Shown: positions 1 through 6,680 of the stretch, in pieces
How the letters are laid out: the number at the start of each line of letters is the position of its first letter
How positions within the stretch are numbered: the stretch's first letter is position 1
Assembly (NCBI GenBank): GCA_020025395.1
Contig: JAHHSE010000022.1
Location: 1-15,961 of the forward strand
Direction of reading: 5' to 3'
DNA from: Oscillospiraceae bacterium
GTDB lineage: Bacteria; Bacillota; Clostridia; Oscillospirales; Oscillospiraceae
Length of the DNA stretch: 15,961 bases
Program-made: the position numbers and the translations under genes
The notes under the pieces: generated by a model
Told to the model about the DNA's origin: nothing
Seen by the model: the letters and a program-made list of their open reading frames with translations, nothing else
The model's database searches: none

Positions 1-19
1 CTTATACATATGACTAATT

Positions 20-49
20 ATTATACCATTTTTCCGCCCCATTCGTCAA
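20..49 (-). promoter_or_regulatory. Leftward sigma-A promoter, reading off the window
   Basis: On the minus strand the -35 box is TTGACG (44-49, five of six consensus bases). An 18-base spacer separates it from a perfect TATAAT -10 box (20-25). The -10 is preceded by TGG (26-28), an extended -10. Transcription would start near base 13 and leave the window to the left, so a divergent gene is expected there. The boxes are seen in the sequence; activity is inferred. Confidence 0.6.
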
Positions 50-61
50 TTCACCTCTCTC

Positions 62-90
62 TTGTTTTTACCCCGGAAAAATGGTACAAT
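62..90 (+). promoter_or_regulatory. Promoter of the miaB-mutS operon
   Basis: A -35 box TTGTTT (62-67) is followed by a 17-base spacer and the -10 box TACAAT (85-90), which is preceded by TGG (82-84), an extended -10. Transcription would begin near base 97, giving a leader of about 30 bases before the miaB GTG. It reads away from the leftward promoter at 20-49. Confidence 0.6.
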
Positions 91-126
91 AATACGCTAT
101 TCTATACAAATCGGAGGAACTCATCC

Positions 127-1539
127 GTGAAGCGAAGCACACCTCTTATCCCTCAGGAAGACATCGGGCGGCAGTGGAGCTGCTGCGCCCAGGTCCGGGC
201 GCAGAATGCCCGGCGCGCCACCCCTCCTCTGGCCCTGGTTGAGACCTACGGATGCCAGCAGAACGAGGCGGATTCCGAGCGCCTCCGGGGCTATCTGGCC
301 CAAATGGGCTATCAGTTTACCCATGACAGAGCCCAGGCCGACGTCATCATTCTCAACACCTGCGCCGTCCGGGAACACGCCGAGCTTCGGGTCCTGGGCA
401 ATGTGGGGGGCCTGGTCCACACCAAGCGGAACAAGCCCGGTCAGGTCATCTGTCTCTGCGGCTGTATGGCCCAGGAGCCTCAGATGGCGGACAAGATCCG
501 CCGGTCCTACCGCCATGTGGACCTGGTCTTCGGGCCTCACGCCCTTTGGCGTTTTCCCGAATTCCTGCTCCGCATTCTCCAGCGCCGGGGCCGCATTTTT
601 GAAGTTGCCGATGAGCCGGGAGCCATTGCCGAAGGCCTCCCCGTCTCCCGTCAGAGCGGGGTGAAGGCCTGGGTCTCCGTCATGTACGGGTGCAATAACT
701 TCTGCTCCTACTGCATCGTTCCCTATGTCCGGGGCCGGGAGCGGAGCCGGGAGCCTCAGGCCATCCTGGAGGAGGTCCGCCAGCTGGCCGCCGCCGGCTA
801 TAAGGAGATCAACCTGCTGGGGCAGAATGTAAATTCCTACGGCAAGGATCTGGGGGAGCCTATGGACTTTGCCGATCTGCTTCGGGCGGTGAACGATGTT
901 CCGGGGGACTTTCTCATCCGCTTTATGACCAGCCATCCCAAGGATGCCTCGGAAAAGCTCTTTGATGCCATGGCCCGGTGCGAAAAGGCGGCCCCCGCCC
1001 TCCATCTCCCTTTCCAGGCCGGGTCCAACCGGGTGCTGAAGGCCATGAACCGGGGATATACCTGTGAAAGCTATGTCGATCTTGTCAGCCGGCTGCGGGC
1101 CAAAATCCCCCACATCGTCCTCACCTCGGATGTGATTGTAGGCTTCCCGGGGGAGACCACCCCGGAATTTGAGGAGACTCTGCGGCTGGTGGAGGAGGTC
1201 CGATACGACGCCCTCTTTACCTTTCTCTACTCCCCCCGCACCGGAACCCCCGCCGCGGCCATGGAAGACCCCATGCCCAAAGAGGAGAAAATGGCAAACT
1301 TCCAGCGGCTGGTGGAGGTCCAGAACGCCATCTCCGCCGAAAAGCATCGGGCCTATGTGGGACAGACCCTCCGCTGTCTGGTGGACGGCTCCTCCGATGA
1401 CCCGCGGAACAATCTCAGCGCCCGCACCCCCGGCGGACGGCTGGTCCACCTGTCCGGTCCGGAAACGCTGATCGGAAATTATGTCAATCTAACCATTACC
1501 GATTCCACCACCTGGACGCTGTTCGGCGCCCTGGTCTGA
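127..1539 (+). CDS. miaB: tRNA-2-methylthio-N6-dimethylallyladenosine synthase (MiaB)
   Basis: Radical SAM methylthiotransferase that adds the 2-methylthio group to N6-isopentenyladenosine at position 37 of tRNAs reading UNN codons. The 470-residue product has the expected order. An N-terminal MTTase domain has cluster-binding Cys43 (in YGCQQNEAD), Cys79 and Cys113. A radical SAM domain carries Cys189, Cys193 and Cys196 (CNNFCSYC). A C-terminal TRAM-like RNA-binding region starts around residue 415. The start is GTG at 127, because GGAGG (113-117) lies nine bases upstream; a longer open frame from base 10 would run through the promoter. MiaB is preferred over the related MtaB because of the YGCQQNEAD and GPHALWRFPEFL stretches. 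mutS follows 28 bases later, so the two are probably one transcript. Confidence 0.93.
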   Translation: MKRSTPLIPQEDIGRQWSCCAQVRAQNARRATPPLALVETYGCQQNEADSERLRGYLAQMGYQFTHDRAQADVIILNTCAVREHAELRVLGNVGGLVHTKRNKPGQVICLCGCMAQEPQMADKIRRSYRHVDLVFGPHALWRFPEFLLRILQRRGRIFEVADEPGAIAEGLPVSRQSGVKAWVSVMYGCNNFCSYCIVPYVRGRERSREPQAILEEVRQLAAAGYKEINLLGQNVNSYGKDLGEPMDFADLLRAVNDVPGDFLIRFMTSHPKDASEKLFDAMARCEKAAPALHLPFQAGSNRVLKAMNRGYTCESYVDLVSRLRAKIPHIVLTSDVIVGFPGETTPEFEETLRLVEEVRYDALFTFLYSPRTGTPAAAMEDPMPKEEKMANFQRLVEVQNAISAEKHRAYVGQTLRCLVDGSSDDPRNNLSARTPGGRLVHLSGPETLIGNYVNLTITDSTTWTLFGALV

Positions 1540-1567
1540 GAGAAAATCCCACAAAGGAGGCCCCGCC

Positions 1568-4162
1568 ATGGCCCAGCTCACCCCAATGATGCAGCAGTAC
1601 CGCCAAATGAAGGCCCGGTATCCCGACTGTCTCCTCTTCTTCCGCCTGGGGGACTTCTATGAGATGTTCCACGAGGATGCCCGCCTGGCCTCCGAAGCCC
1701 TGGACCTCACCCTCACCACACGGGACCGAAACAAGCCCAAGGAGGAGCAAACCCCCATGTGCGGGGTCCCCTACCACTCGGTGGACACCTATCTGGCCCG
1801 GCTGATCGCCAAGGGCTACAAGGTCGCCATCTGTGAACAGATGGAGGACCCTGCCGCCGCCAAGGGCATTGTGGACCGGGACATTGTCCGCATCGTCACC
1901 CCCGGCACCGCCATGGATACCGCCATGCTGGAGGAGGGGAGAAGCAATTACATCGCCGGGGTCTATCTGGATTCCCAGTCTGCCGGGGTGGCTTTCTGCG
2001 ACCTCTCCACCGGGGAGTGTCTGGCCACCGCCCTTCACGGAGCGGACCTGCCCGGCCGGATTCTCAGTGAGTTTGGGCGGTTTTCCCCCGCGGAGGCCGT
2101 CCTCTCTGACAAGGCCTTCTCCCACCCCGGCCTGACACAGAGCCTGGAGGGGGTCTTCTCCTGCCATCGGGAGGCCCTTTGTGAGGACCGTTTCCGTCCC
2201 GATGCGGCTCTGGAGCAGATGAAAAGGCAGTTTCGGAACCCACCTTCCTCCCTGGAGGAGCTGGACCCGGCCTGCCGGGGGGCGGTGGGGGGCCTTCTCT
2301 CCTATCTCTACGAGACCCAGAAAACAGACCTCTCCCACATCACCCATCTGCATTACTATGCGGGCGGGGAGTATCTGGAGCTGGACCTCACCGCGCGGCT
2401 TAATCTGGAGCTTACCGAGACCCTGCGGGCCAAGGAAAAAAAGGGGAGTCTTCTCTGGGCTCTGGACAAGACCCGGACCCCCATGGGGGGCCGTCTTCTT
2501 CGGGCCTGGCTGGAGCGCCCCCTCCTCTCCCCTGTGACCATCGGACAGCGGCAGGACGGAGTGGCGGAGCTGATCGCCCAGCCCGTGACCCGGCAGGAGG
2601 TGATCCTGGCCCTGCGCCAGGTGGGGGACCTGGAGCGGCTCATCGGCCGTGTGGTCTACGGCTCCGCCGGCGGGCGGGAGCTGCGGGCCCTCTCTGAGGG
2701 ACTGGGCCGCCTGCCCCGGCTCCGGGCCCTCCTGAAGGACTGCGCCTCCCCCATCCTCACCGCCATTCGGGAGGAGCTGGATGATCTTACCCCTCTGCGG
2801 ACCAGGCTGGATGCCGCCCTGGTGGAGGAGCCGCCCATCACCGTCCGGGAGGGGAGGCTGATTCGGGAGGGCTTTGATCCGGAGGTGGACCGTCTCCGCT
2901 CCGTCCAGTCCGGAGGGGCCTCCACCATCCTCTCCATGGAGGAGCGGGAGCGGGAGCGCACCGGGATCAAAACCCTTCGAATCAAATTCAACAATGTGTT
3001 CGGATACTACATCGAGGTCTCCAAGTCCTATTTGGACAGGGTCCCGGAGGACTATATCCGCAAACAGACCACGGCGAACGGCGAGCGGTACATCACCCCG
3101 GAGCTTAAGGAGATGGAGCAAACCGTCCTCACCGCCAAGGATCGGCTGGCAGAGCTGGAATATCAGCTTTTTTCCGCCCTTCGGGAGGAGGCCGCCGCAC
3201 AGGTCCAGGAGATCCAGACCTCCGCCTCGGCGGTGGCTCGGCTGGATGTCCTCTCCAATCTGGCCGCTCTGGCCGCCGACAACAATTACTGCCGCCCTCT
3301 GGTGGATCTCTCCGGGACCATAGAGATCTGTGAGGGGCGGCATCCCGTGGTGGAAAGGATGCTCTCCTCCTCCCTCTTTGTCCCCAACGACACCCGAATG
3401 GATGGAGGCGAAAATCGGCTGACCATCCTCACCGGACCCAATATGGCGGGCAAATCCACCTATATGCGTCAGGTGGCCCTGATGGTCCTTTTGGCCCAGA
3501 TGGGCTCCTTTGTCCCGGCCCGCTCGGCCCGAATCGGCATTGTGGACCGGATCTTCACCCGCATCGGCGCCTCGGATGACCTGACCGGGGGGCAGTCCAC
3601 CTTTATGGTGGAGATGAGTGAGGTGGCGGAGCTTTTCCGCCACGCCACCCCCCAAAGCCTCCTCATTCTGGACGAGATCGGACGGGGGACCTCCACCTAT
3701 GACGGGATGGCCATTGCCAGAGCGGTGATAGAGGCCTGCGCCGACAAAAAACGGCTGGGCGCCCGCACCCTCTTCGCCACCCACTACCATGAGCTTACCG
3801 CCCTGGAGGGTCAGCTGGAGGGGGTCAGGAACTACCGCATTGCCGCCAAGAAAAAGGGGGATGACATTCTCTTCCTGCGGAAGATCGTCCCCGGGGGAGC
3901 GGATGAGAGCTTTGGCATAGAGGTGGCAAAGCTGGCGGGGGTGCCCAGCCGGATCATCACCCGCGCCAGAGAAATTCTGGCCGAGCTGGAAGGGGAGGGG
4001 CCGGCCCCGGCTCCCGCCGCCGCCTGTGCCGAATCCTCTCAATTGGGCTTTGAAGATCTGGGGGCCGCCCGTGCGGCGGAGATCCTGCGGGGCACCGCTG
4101 TGGAGACCCTCACCCCCATCGAAGCCCTAAATCTCCTCTATCAGCTCAAACAGCTTCTATAG
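1568..4162 (+). CDS. mutS: DNA mismatch repair protein MutS
   Basis: Recognises base mismatches and small loops and starts mismatch repair as an ATP-dependent sliding clamp. The 864-residue length is normal for MutS1. The mismatch-reading F-Y-E motif is at residues 30-32. Connector, lever and clamp domains fill roughly residues 120-600. The ATPase follows, with Walker A GPNMAGKST (623-631), Walker B LLILDE ending at Asp702-Glu703, and FATHYHEL with the conserved His739. The end, IEALNLLYQLKQLL, matches the usual MutS C-terminus, so the protein is complete. AAAGGAGG (1553-1560) precedes the ATG. It is the second gene after miaB, an arrangement common in Firmicutes. The usual next gene, mutL, is absent: an intrinsic terminator and the convergent queH follow. 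Confidence 0.97.
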   Translation: MAQLTPMMQQYRQMKARYPDCLLFFRLGDFYEMFHEDARLASEALDLTLTTRDRNKPKEEQTPMCGVPYHSVDTYLARLIAKGYKVAICEQMEDPAAAKGIVDRDIVRIVTPGTAMDTAMLEEGRSNYIAGVYLDSQSAGVAFCDLSTGECLATALHGADLPGRILSEFGRFSPAEAVLSDKAFSHPGLTQSLEGVFSCHREALCEDRFRPDAALEQMKRQFRNPPSSLEELDPACRGAVGGLLSYLYETQKTDLSHITHLHYYAGGEYLELDLTARLNLELTETLRAKEKKGSLLWALDKTRTPMGGRLLRAWLERPLLSPVTIGQRQDGVAELIAQPVTRQEVILALRQVGDLERLIGRVVYGSAGGRELRALSEGLGRLPRLRALLKDCASPILTAIREELDDLTPLRTRLDAALVEEPPITVREGRLIREGFDPEVDRLRSVQSGGASTILSMEERERERTGIKTLRIKFNNVFGYYIEVSKSYLDRVPEDYIRKQTTANGERYITPELKEMEQTVLTAKDRLAELEYQLFSALREEAAAQVQEIQTSASAVARLDVLSNLAALAADNNYCRPLVDLSGTIEICEGRHPVVERMLSSSLFVPNDTRMDGGENRLTILTGPNMAGKSTYMRQVALMVLLAQMGSFVPARSARIGIVDRIFTRIGASDDLTGGQSTFMVEMSEVAELFRHATPQSLLILDEIGRGTSTYDGMAIARAVIEACADKKRLGARTLFATHYHELTALEGQLEGVRNYRIAAKKKGDDILFLRKIVPGGADESFGIEVAKLAGVPSRIITRAREILAELEGEGPAPAPAAACAESSQLGFEDLGAARAAEILRGTAVETLTPIEALNLLYQLKQLL

Positions 4163-4180
4163 CCTCCCGTGGGGCCGCCG

Positions 4181-4235
4181 AAAAAAACGCCGTGCCTTTT
4201 CCGGTTTTTCACTCCGGGAGGGGCACGGCATTTTT
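4181..4235 (+). terminator. Intrinsic terminator after mutS
   Basis: Eight-base arms GCCGTGCC (4189-4196) and GGCACGGC (4222-4229) enclose a 25-base loop and are followed by A-T5 (4230-4235). A run of seven A's precedes the stem (4181-4187), so the structure could also work leftward as a backup for queH. It begins 18 bases after the mutS stop. Confidence 0.75.
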
Positions 4236-4244
4236 CAGGCTGTC

Positions 4245-4281
4245 AAAAAAGCCGCGGCATCCGGAAGCTTCCGAATGCCGC
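4245..4281 (-). terminator. Intrinsic terminator after queH
   Basis: On the minus strand, arms GCGGCAT (4275-4281) and ATGCCGC (4254-4260) surround the palindrome CGGAAGCTTCCG (4262-4273). A short GGC and six T's follow (complement of 4245-4250). It lies 17 bases past the queH stop codon, back to back with the mutS terminator, which insulates the convergent genes. Confidence 0.75.
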
Positions 4282-4298
4282 CTGTTTTGAACCTGAAG

Positions 4299-4835
4299 TC
4301 AGTTCTTCTTTTTACAGTATCGGTCCTCCTCCGAGAAAATGCAGCCGCAGTATTTCTGCATATAGAGTCCCAAGGCTCTGGCCTCATTCTGTCCCTCCCG
4401 GAATCGGGGGGAAAAGTCATAGGGCTGAAAGGCAACCCCATATTTTTCTCCCACCTTTTTTCCAATGCGGAATATCAGCTCGTGGTTTTGATAGGGGGAA
4501 ACGGTGAGCGTGGTAGTAAAGGCGTCATAGCCGTGCAGGGCGGCATATTGGGCGGTTTTTTCAAATCGGCTGGCATAGCAGTAGCCGCAGCGTCCGTCCA
4601 TGTTCCCTGCCACCGCCCGGACGAAGGGGCGCAGACCGTACTCATCCTCCATCTCCAGCTTAAGGCCGATGCGGTCGGCGTATTCCACCAGGCAGTTTTT
4701 TCTGGCCCGGTATTCGGTAAAGGGATGAATATTCGGGTTGTACCAATATCCCGCAGGCTCAATGCCCTCCTCCCGAAGCTGTTTGATACAGGCTACCGAG
4801 CAGGGGGCGCAGCAGATATGCAGCAATAAATTCAT
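4299..4835 (-). CDS. queH: Epoxyqueuosine reductase QueH
   Basis: Reduces epoxyqueuosine to queuosine, the last step in making the Q34 wobble base of tRNAs for Asn, Asp, His and Tyr. QueH is the non-cobalamin alternative to QueG and was formerly DUF208. The product has 178 residues. It starts MNLLLHICCAPC with the paired Cys8-Cys9 and Cys12, has GRCGYC with Cys83 and Cys86, and ends with Cys163, Cys165 and Cys174. These are the metal and Fe-S cysteine positions characteristic of the family. The start at 4835 is chosen because GAGGAAGG lies just upstream and family members begin right before the CC motif; a longer in-frame ATG at 4904 would overlap the divergent CBS gene. It is monocistronic, with its own promoter and terminator. 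Confidence 0.9.
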   Translation of the reverse strand: MNLLLHICCAPCSVACIKQLREEGIEPAGYWYNPNIHPFTEYRARKNCLVEYADRIGLKLEMEDEYGLRPFVRAVAGNMDGRCGYCYASRFEKTAQYAALHGYDAFTTTLTVSPYQNHELIFRIGKKVGEKYGVAFQPYDFSPRFREGQNEARALGLYMQKYCGCIFSEEDRYCKKKN

Positions 4836-4875
4836 GGTATCCTTCCTCATTTTTCTGTCCATACTATTGATACCT

Positions 4876-4904
4876 ATTTTAGCAAGGAGGAACGGGATAT
4901 GCAA
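4876..4904 (-). promoter_or_regulatory. Probable promoter of queH
   Basis: On the minus strand TTGCAT (4899-4904), a 17-base spacer and TAAAAT (4876-4881, five of six) form a sigma-A-like promoter with a leader of about 34 bases before the queH ATG. The weak -35 box overlaps the start codon of the divergent CBS gene. I could not find a convincing promoter for the CBS gene itself in this gap. Confidence 0.45.
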
Positions 4905-5336
4905 GTGCGAGAACTAATGAATCCCAGCGTGGTGTCCGTGGGTCCTGCCGATACCGTGGCCACCGCCGTCCAGCTGATCGCCCGCCACAATGTGGGATCC
5001 CTCCCCGTGGTGGGGGAGGACGGAGGCCTTCGGGGAATCCTGACCGACCGGGACATCCTCCTCCGCTGCATAGCCGCCGAGGAAAATCCCGCTGTCATGC
5101 GGGTAAAGGACATTATGACCCGGAGCTGTTCCGTGGTAAAGCCTGAGGATGACGCCCGTCAGGCCGCCCGGATGATGGCCGCCTCCCAGGTCCGCCGCCT
5201 TCCGGTGGTCCGGGACTTCAAACTGGTGGGGATGATCTCTCTGGGAGATCTGGCCAAATGCCATATGTGCGACATGGAAGCCGGGCAGGCCCTGGCCCAA
5301 ATCTCCCACCGACAGCATCCGCTCTGGGGAGGCTGA
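4899..5336 (+). CDS. Stand-alone protein with two CBS domains
   Basis: A 145-residue cytoplasmic protein consisting almost entirely of two CBS domains (about residues 1-60 and 68-125), a pair that usually folds as one Bateman module binding AMP, ATP or another adenosine ligand. Each repeat starts with the typical V-x-x-[IL]-M (RELMNPSVVSV and KDIMTRSCSVV) and ends with the G-[IM]-[LI]-x-x-x-D turn (GILTDRDI at 46-53, GMISLGDLA at 111-119). A short tail holds a CHMC motif (Cys121, Cys124) of unknown meaning. AAGGAGG (4884-4890) sits eight bases before the ATG. No enzyme domain is attached and its partner is not evident; it may sense energy state. Specific function is unknown. Confidence 0.85.
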   Translation: MQVRELMNPSVVSVGPADTVATAVQLIARHNVGSLPVVGEDGGLRGILTDRDILLRCIAAEENPAVMRVKDIMTRSCSVVKPEDDARQAARMMAASQVRRLPVVRDFKLVGMISLGDLAKCHMCDMEAGQALAQISHRQHPLWGG

Positions 5337-5351
5337 CGGATTGGGACAAAG

Positions 5352-5390
5352 ATCAATCAGGGACCTCTCATCGGGAGGTCCCTGATTGAT
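5352..5390. repeat. Perfect 16-bp inverted repeat between convergent genes
   Basis: Arms 5352-5367 and 5375-5390 are perfect reverse complements, with a seven-base loop TCATCGG. The repeat fills most of the gap between the CBS gene (stop at 5336) and the DUF1294 gene (stop at 5392), so it probably terminates transcription from one or both sides. It lacks a good T run: rightward it is followed by GTCAGG, leftward by CTTTGTCCC. Confidence 0.75.
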
Positions 5391-5391
5391 G

Positions 5392-5676
5392 TCAGGGCTG
5401 AGGTCCGAATGCTTGGAGAGAGAGCCGGAGCAAAAAGAGGATCTGAAGCCCGGTGAGAAGGGGAAAGCCCCATCGGAAATACCAGTGTCTGGTCTTATGC
5501 CGAAATCGGAGCATCCCCAGGGTCCCTCCCCAGGCTCCTCCCAAAAGGGCCCAGGCAAAGAGGGTGCTTTCACAGATCCTCCGTCCTTTTTTCCCGGCCC
5601 TCTTCTTATCCACACCCATGAGACAGAAGAGGAGAACCCCGGCCCCGAAACACCAGATCAAAAGGAATCTTCTCAT
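5392..5676 (-). CDS. DUF1294 family small membrane protein
   Basis: A 94-residue predicted inner-membrane protein. It has a hydrophobic first helix (about 4-20), then D23-K24 with basic residues, R-R-I-x-E (32-36), a second helix (about 38-56), H60-K61-T62, and a third helix (about 71-86). The DK...RIxE...GG..G...HKT pattern is the DUF1294 signature. The biochemical role of the family is not known to me. It is the last gene of the leftward replication operon: its ATG overlaps the TGA of the helicase-loader gene by four bases (ATGA), which suggests translational coupling since the upstream Shine-Dalgarno is poor. A perfect inverted repeat begins one base after its stop. Confidence 0.85.
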   Translation of the reverse strand: MRRFLLIWCFGAGVLLFCLMGVDKKRAGKKGRRICESTLFAWALLGGAWGGTLGMLRFRHKTRHWYFRWGFPLLTGLQILFLLRLSLQAFGPQP

Positions 5677-6680
5677 CCAAACCGCCGTTTTCTTTGAATC
5701 CGAATGTCCTCTCCATAAAAGCGGAGGATCTGATACTCCCCATCCAGGCGTGAGCCTACCTGGACGGAATATCTCCGCCGCAGATCCTCCATGGTAAGGT
5801 TGGTGGAGATTACCGTCCGTTTCCCGGTCTGCAGCCGGGTGTTAATCAGGGTGTAGAGGGCAGACTGGACAAAAGAGGTGGTCAGCTCACTGCCCAAATC
5901 ATCCACAATCAACAGGTCGCAGCCCAGATATCGGCGGGTCTCATCCCTGGCCTGCTGACTCTCCTCATTGCCGCGGGAGAATTTCTGCTCCTCAAACTGG
6001 GCAAAAATAGAAGAGGCGGTGTCATAGACCACGGAAAAGCCCCGTTCCGAAACCATGCGGGCAATGCAGGCGGAGAGAAAGGTTTTCCCCAGCCCCGGCG
6101 CCCCGGTAAAAAGCAGGTTGTCAAAGTAGAACGCTCCGAATTTTTGGGCATAATGGCGGCAGACATCATAGATAAACTCCATATTCTCCCTGGGAGAACG
6201 GTTTTCTCCCGGCCAGCCGTCCTTGGAGTACCAGTCGATAGAAAAGGTGTCAAAGGACTGCTCCCCCAGATCCAGCAGCTTGGAAAGCTCCTTGACCTGC
6301 TCCTGAGTGCAGAGCTTTTTAAGGCAGTCGCACATTCCGGCCCCCATCCATCCGCTGTCCCCGCACTTCGGGCAGGCGGGTTTGTCCTCCAGCTCATCCG
6401 GGGCAAAGCCGCAGCGGAGAAGCACATCTGTCCGCTCCTCCTGAAGGGCCAGATTCCGCTCTTTCAGCTCCTTTAGGACGGGGCCGGGATCCACCCCCTC
6501 CCTCAGCGCCGCCGTCACCGCGTCCAGCACCGTGCGGCGGAGCTGACGGTCGATCTCCGCCACCCTGGGCGCCTTGGCATAGACCTCCTGCTCCCTCTGC
6601 CGCAAGCCCTCATTTCTGGCTTTTTTCCCTTCCTCCAGCCGGGCGGTTGCCCGCCGGAGTACATTGGCATCATAGGACAT
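5673..6680 (-). CDS. Replicative helicase loader, DnaC/DnaI-type AAA+ ATPase
   Basis: Loads the ring-shaped replicative helicase onto DNA at origins or restarting forks. The 335 residues contain a charged helical N-terminus (about 1-95), a zinc-finger-like patch with Cys103, Cys106, Cys117 and Cys119, and an AAA+ core. Walker A is GAPGLGKT (193-200), Walker B is LLIVDDLG (256-263), and a sensor-like TVISTNL follows (289-295). IstB transposition helpers share this ATPase, but the zinc finger, the DnaD-domain gene directly upstream and the absence of a transposase argue for a chromosomal loader. Its ATG overlaps the upstream TGA by one base (TGATG), and GGGGGTAAGG serves as ribosome site. Commonly annotated dnaC or dnaI in Firmicutes; the symbol is left open. 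Confidence 0.9.
   Translation of the reverse strand: MSYDANVLRRATARLEEGKKARNEGLRQREQEVYAKAPRVAEIDRQLRRTVLDAVTAALREGVDPGPVLKELKERNLALQEERTDVLLRCGFAPDELEDKPACPKCGDSGWMGAGMCDCLKKLCTQEQVKELSKLLDLGEQSFDTFSIDWYSKDGWPGENRSPRENMEFIYDVCRHYAQKFGAFYFDNLLFTGAPGLGKTFLSACIARMVSERGFSVVYDTASSIFAQFEEQKFSRGNEESQQARDETRRYLGCDLLIVDDLGSELTTSFVQSALYTLINTRLQTGKRTVISTNLTMEDLRRRYSVQVGSRLDGEYQILRFYGEDIRIQRKRRFG

Larger units (their letters stand above)
16..94. repeat. Inverted repeat carrying both divergent -10 regions
   Basis: Bases 74-94 and the reverse complement of 16-36 agree at 19 of 21 positions, sharing the core CGGAAAAATGGTA. The arms are 37 bases apart. Each arm contains an extended -10 element (TGGTACAAT on plus, TGGTATAAT on minus), so the two divergent promoters are near mirror images downstream of their -35 boxes. 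The space between the arms is not symmetric. It could be a paired operator or simply duplicated promoter DNA. Confidence 0.6.

Noticed and set aside
10..126. An N-terminal extension of miaB starting at base 10
   Set aside because: It would run through the -35 and -10 boxes of the miaB promoter and has no MiaB-like sequence; GTG at 127 has a well-placed GGAGG.
1496..4042. An 848-codon open frame antisense to mutS
   Set aside because: It mirrors mutS in a GC-rich codon pattern, has no recognisable domain or ribosome site, and its composition (Gly, Pro, His, Leu-rich) is typical of a shadow frame. The same applies to long minus-strand frames opposite miaB, the U32 gene, maf-mreC and PBP2.
4169..4507. 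A 112-codon rightward frame after mutS
   Set aside because: It spans both intrinsic terminators and the antisense of queH, with no ribosome site.
4275..4829. A 184-codon rightward frame antisense to queH
   Set aside because: The minus strand has clear QueH cysteine motifs, promoter and terminator; the plus frame shows no known domain.
4836..4904. A longer N-terminus for queH (ATG at 4904)
   Set aside because: It would overlap the divergent CBS gene and the queH promoter, and family members start just before the CC motif.
5673..6680. The AAA+ protein as an IstB transposition helper
   Set aside because: There is no transposase or terminal inverted repeat nearby, and it is coupled to a DnaD-domain gene and has a DnaC/DnaI-type zinc finger.
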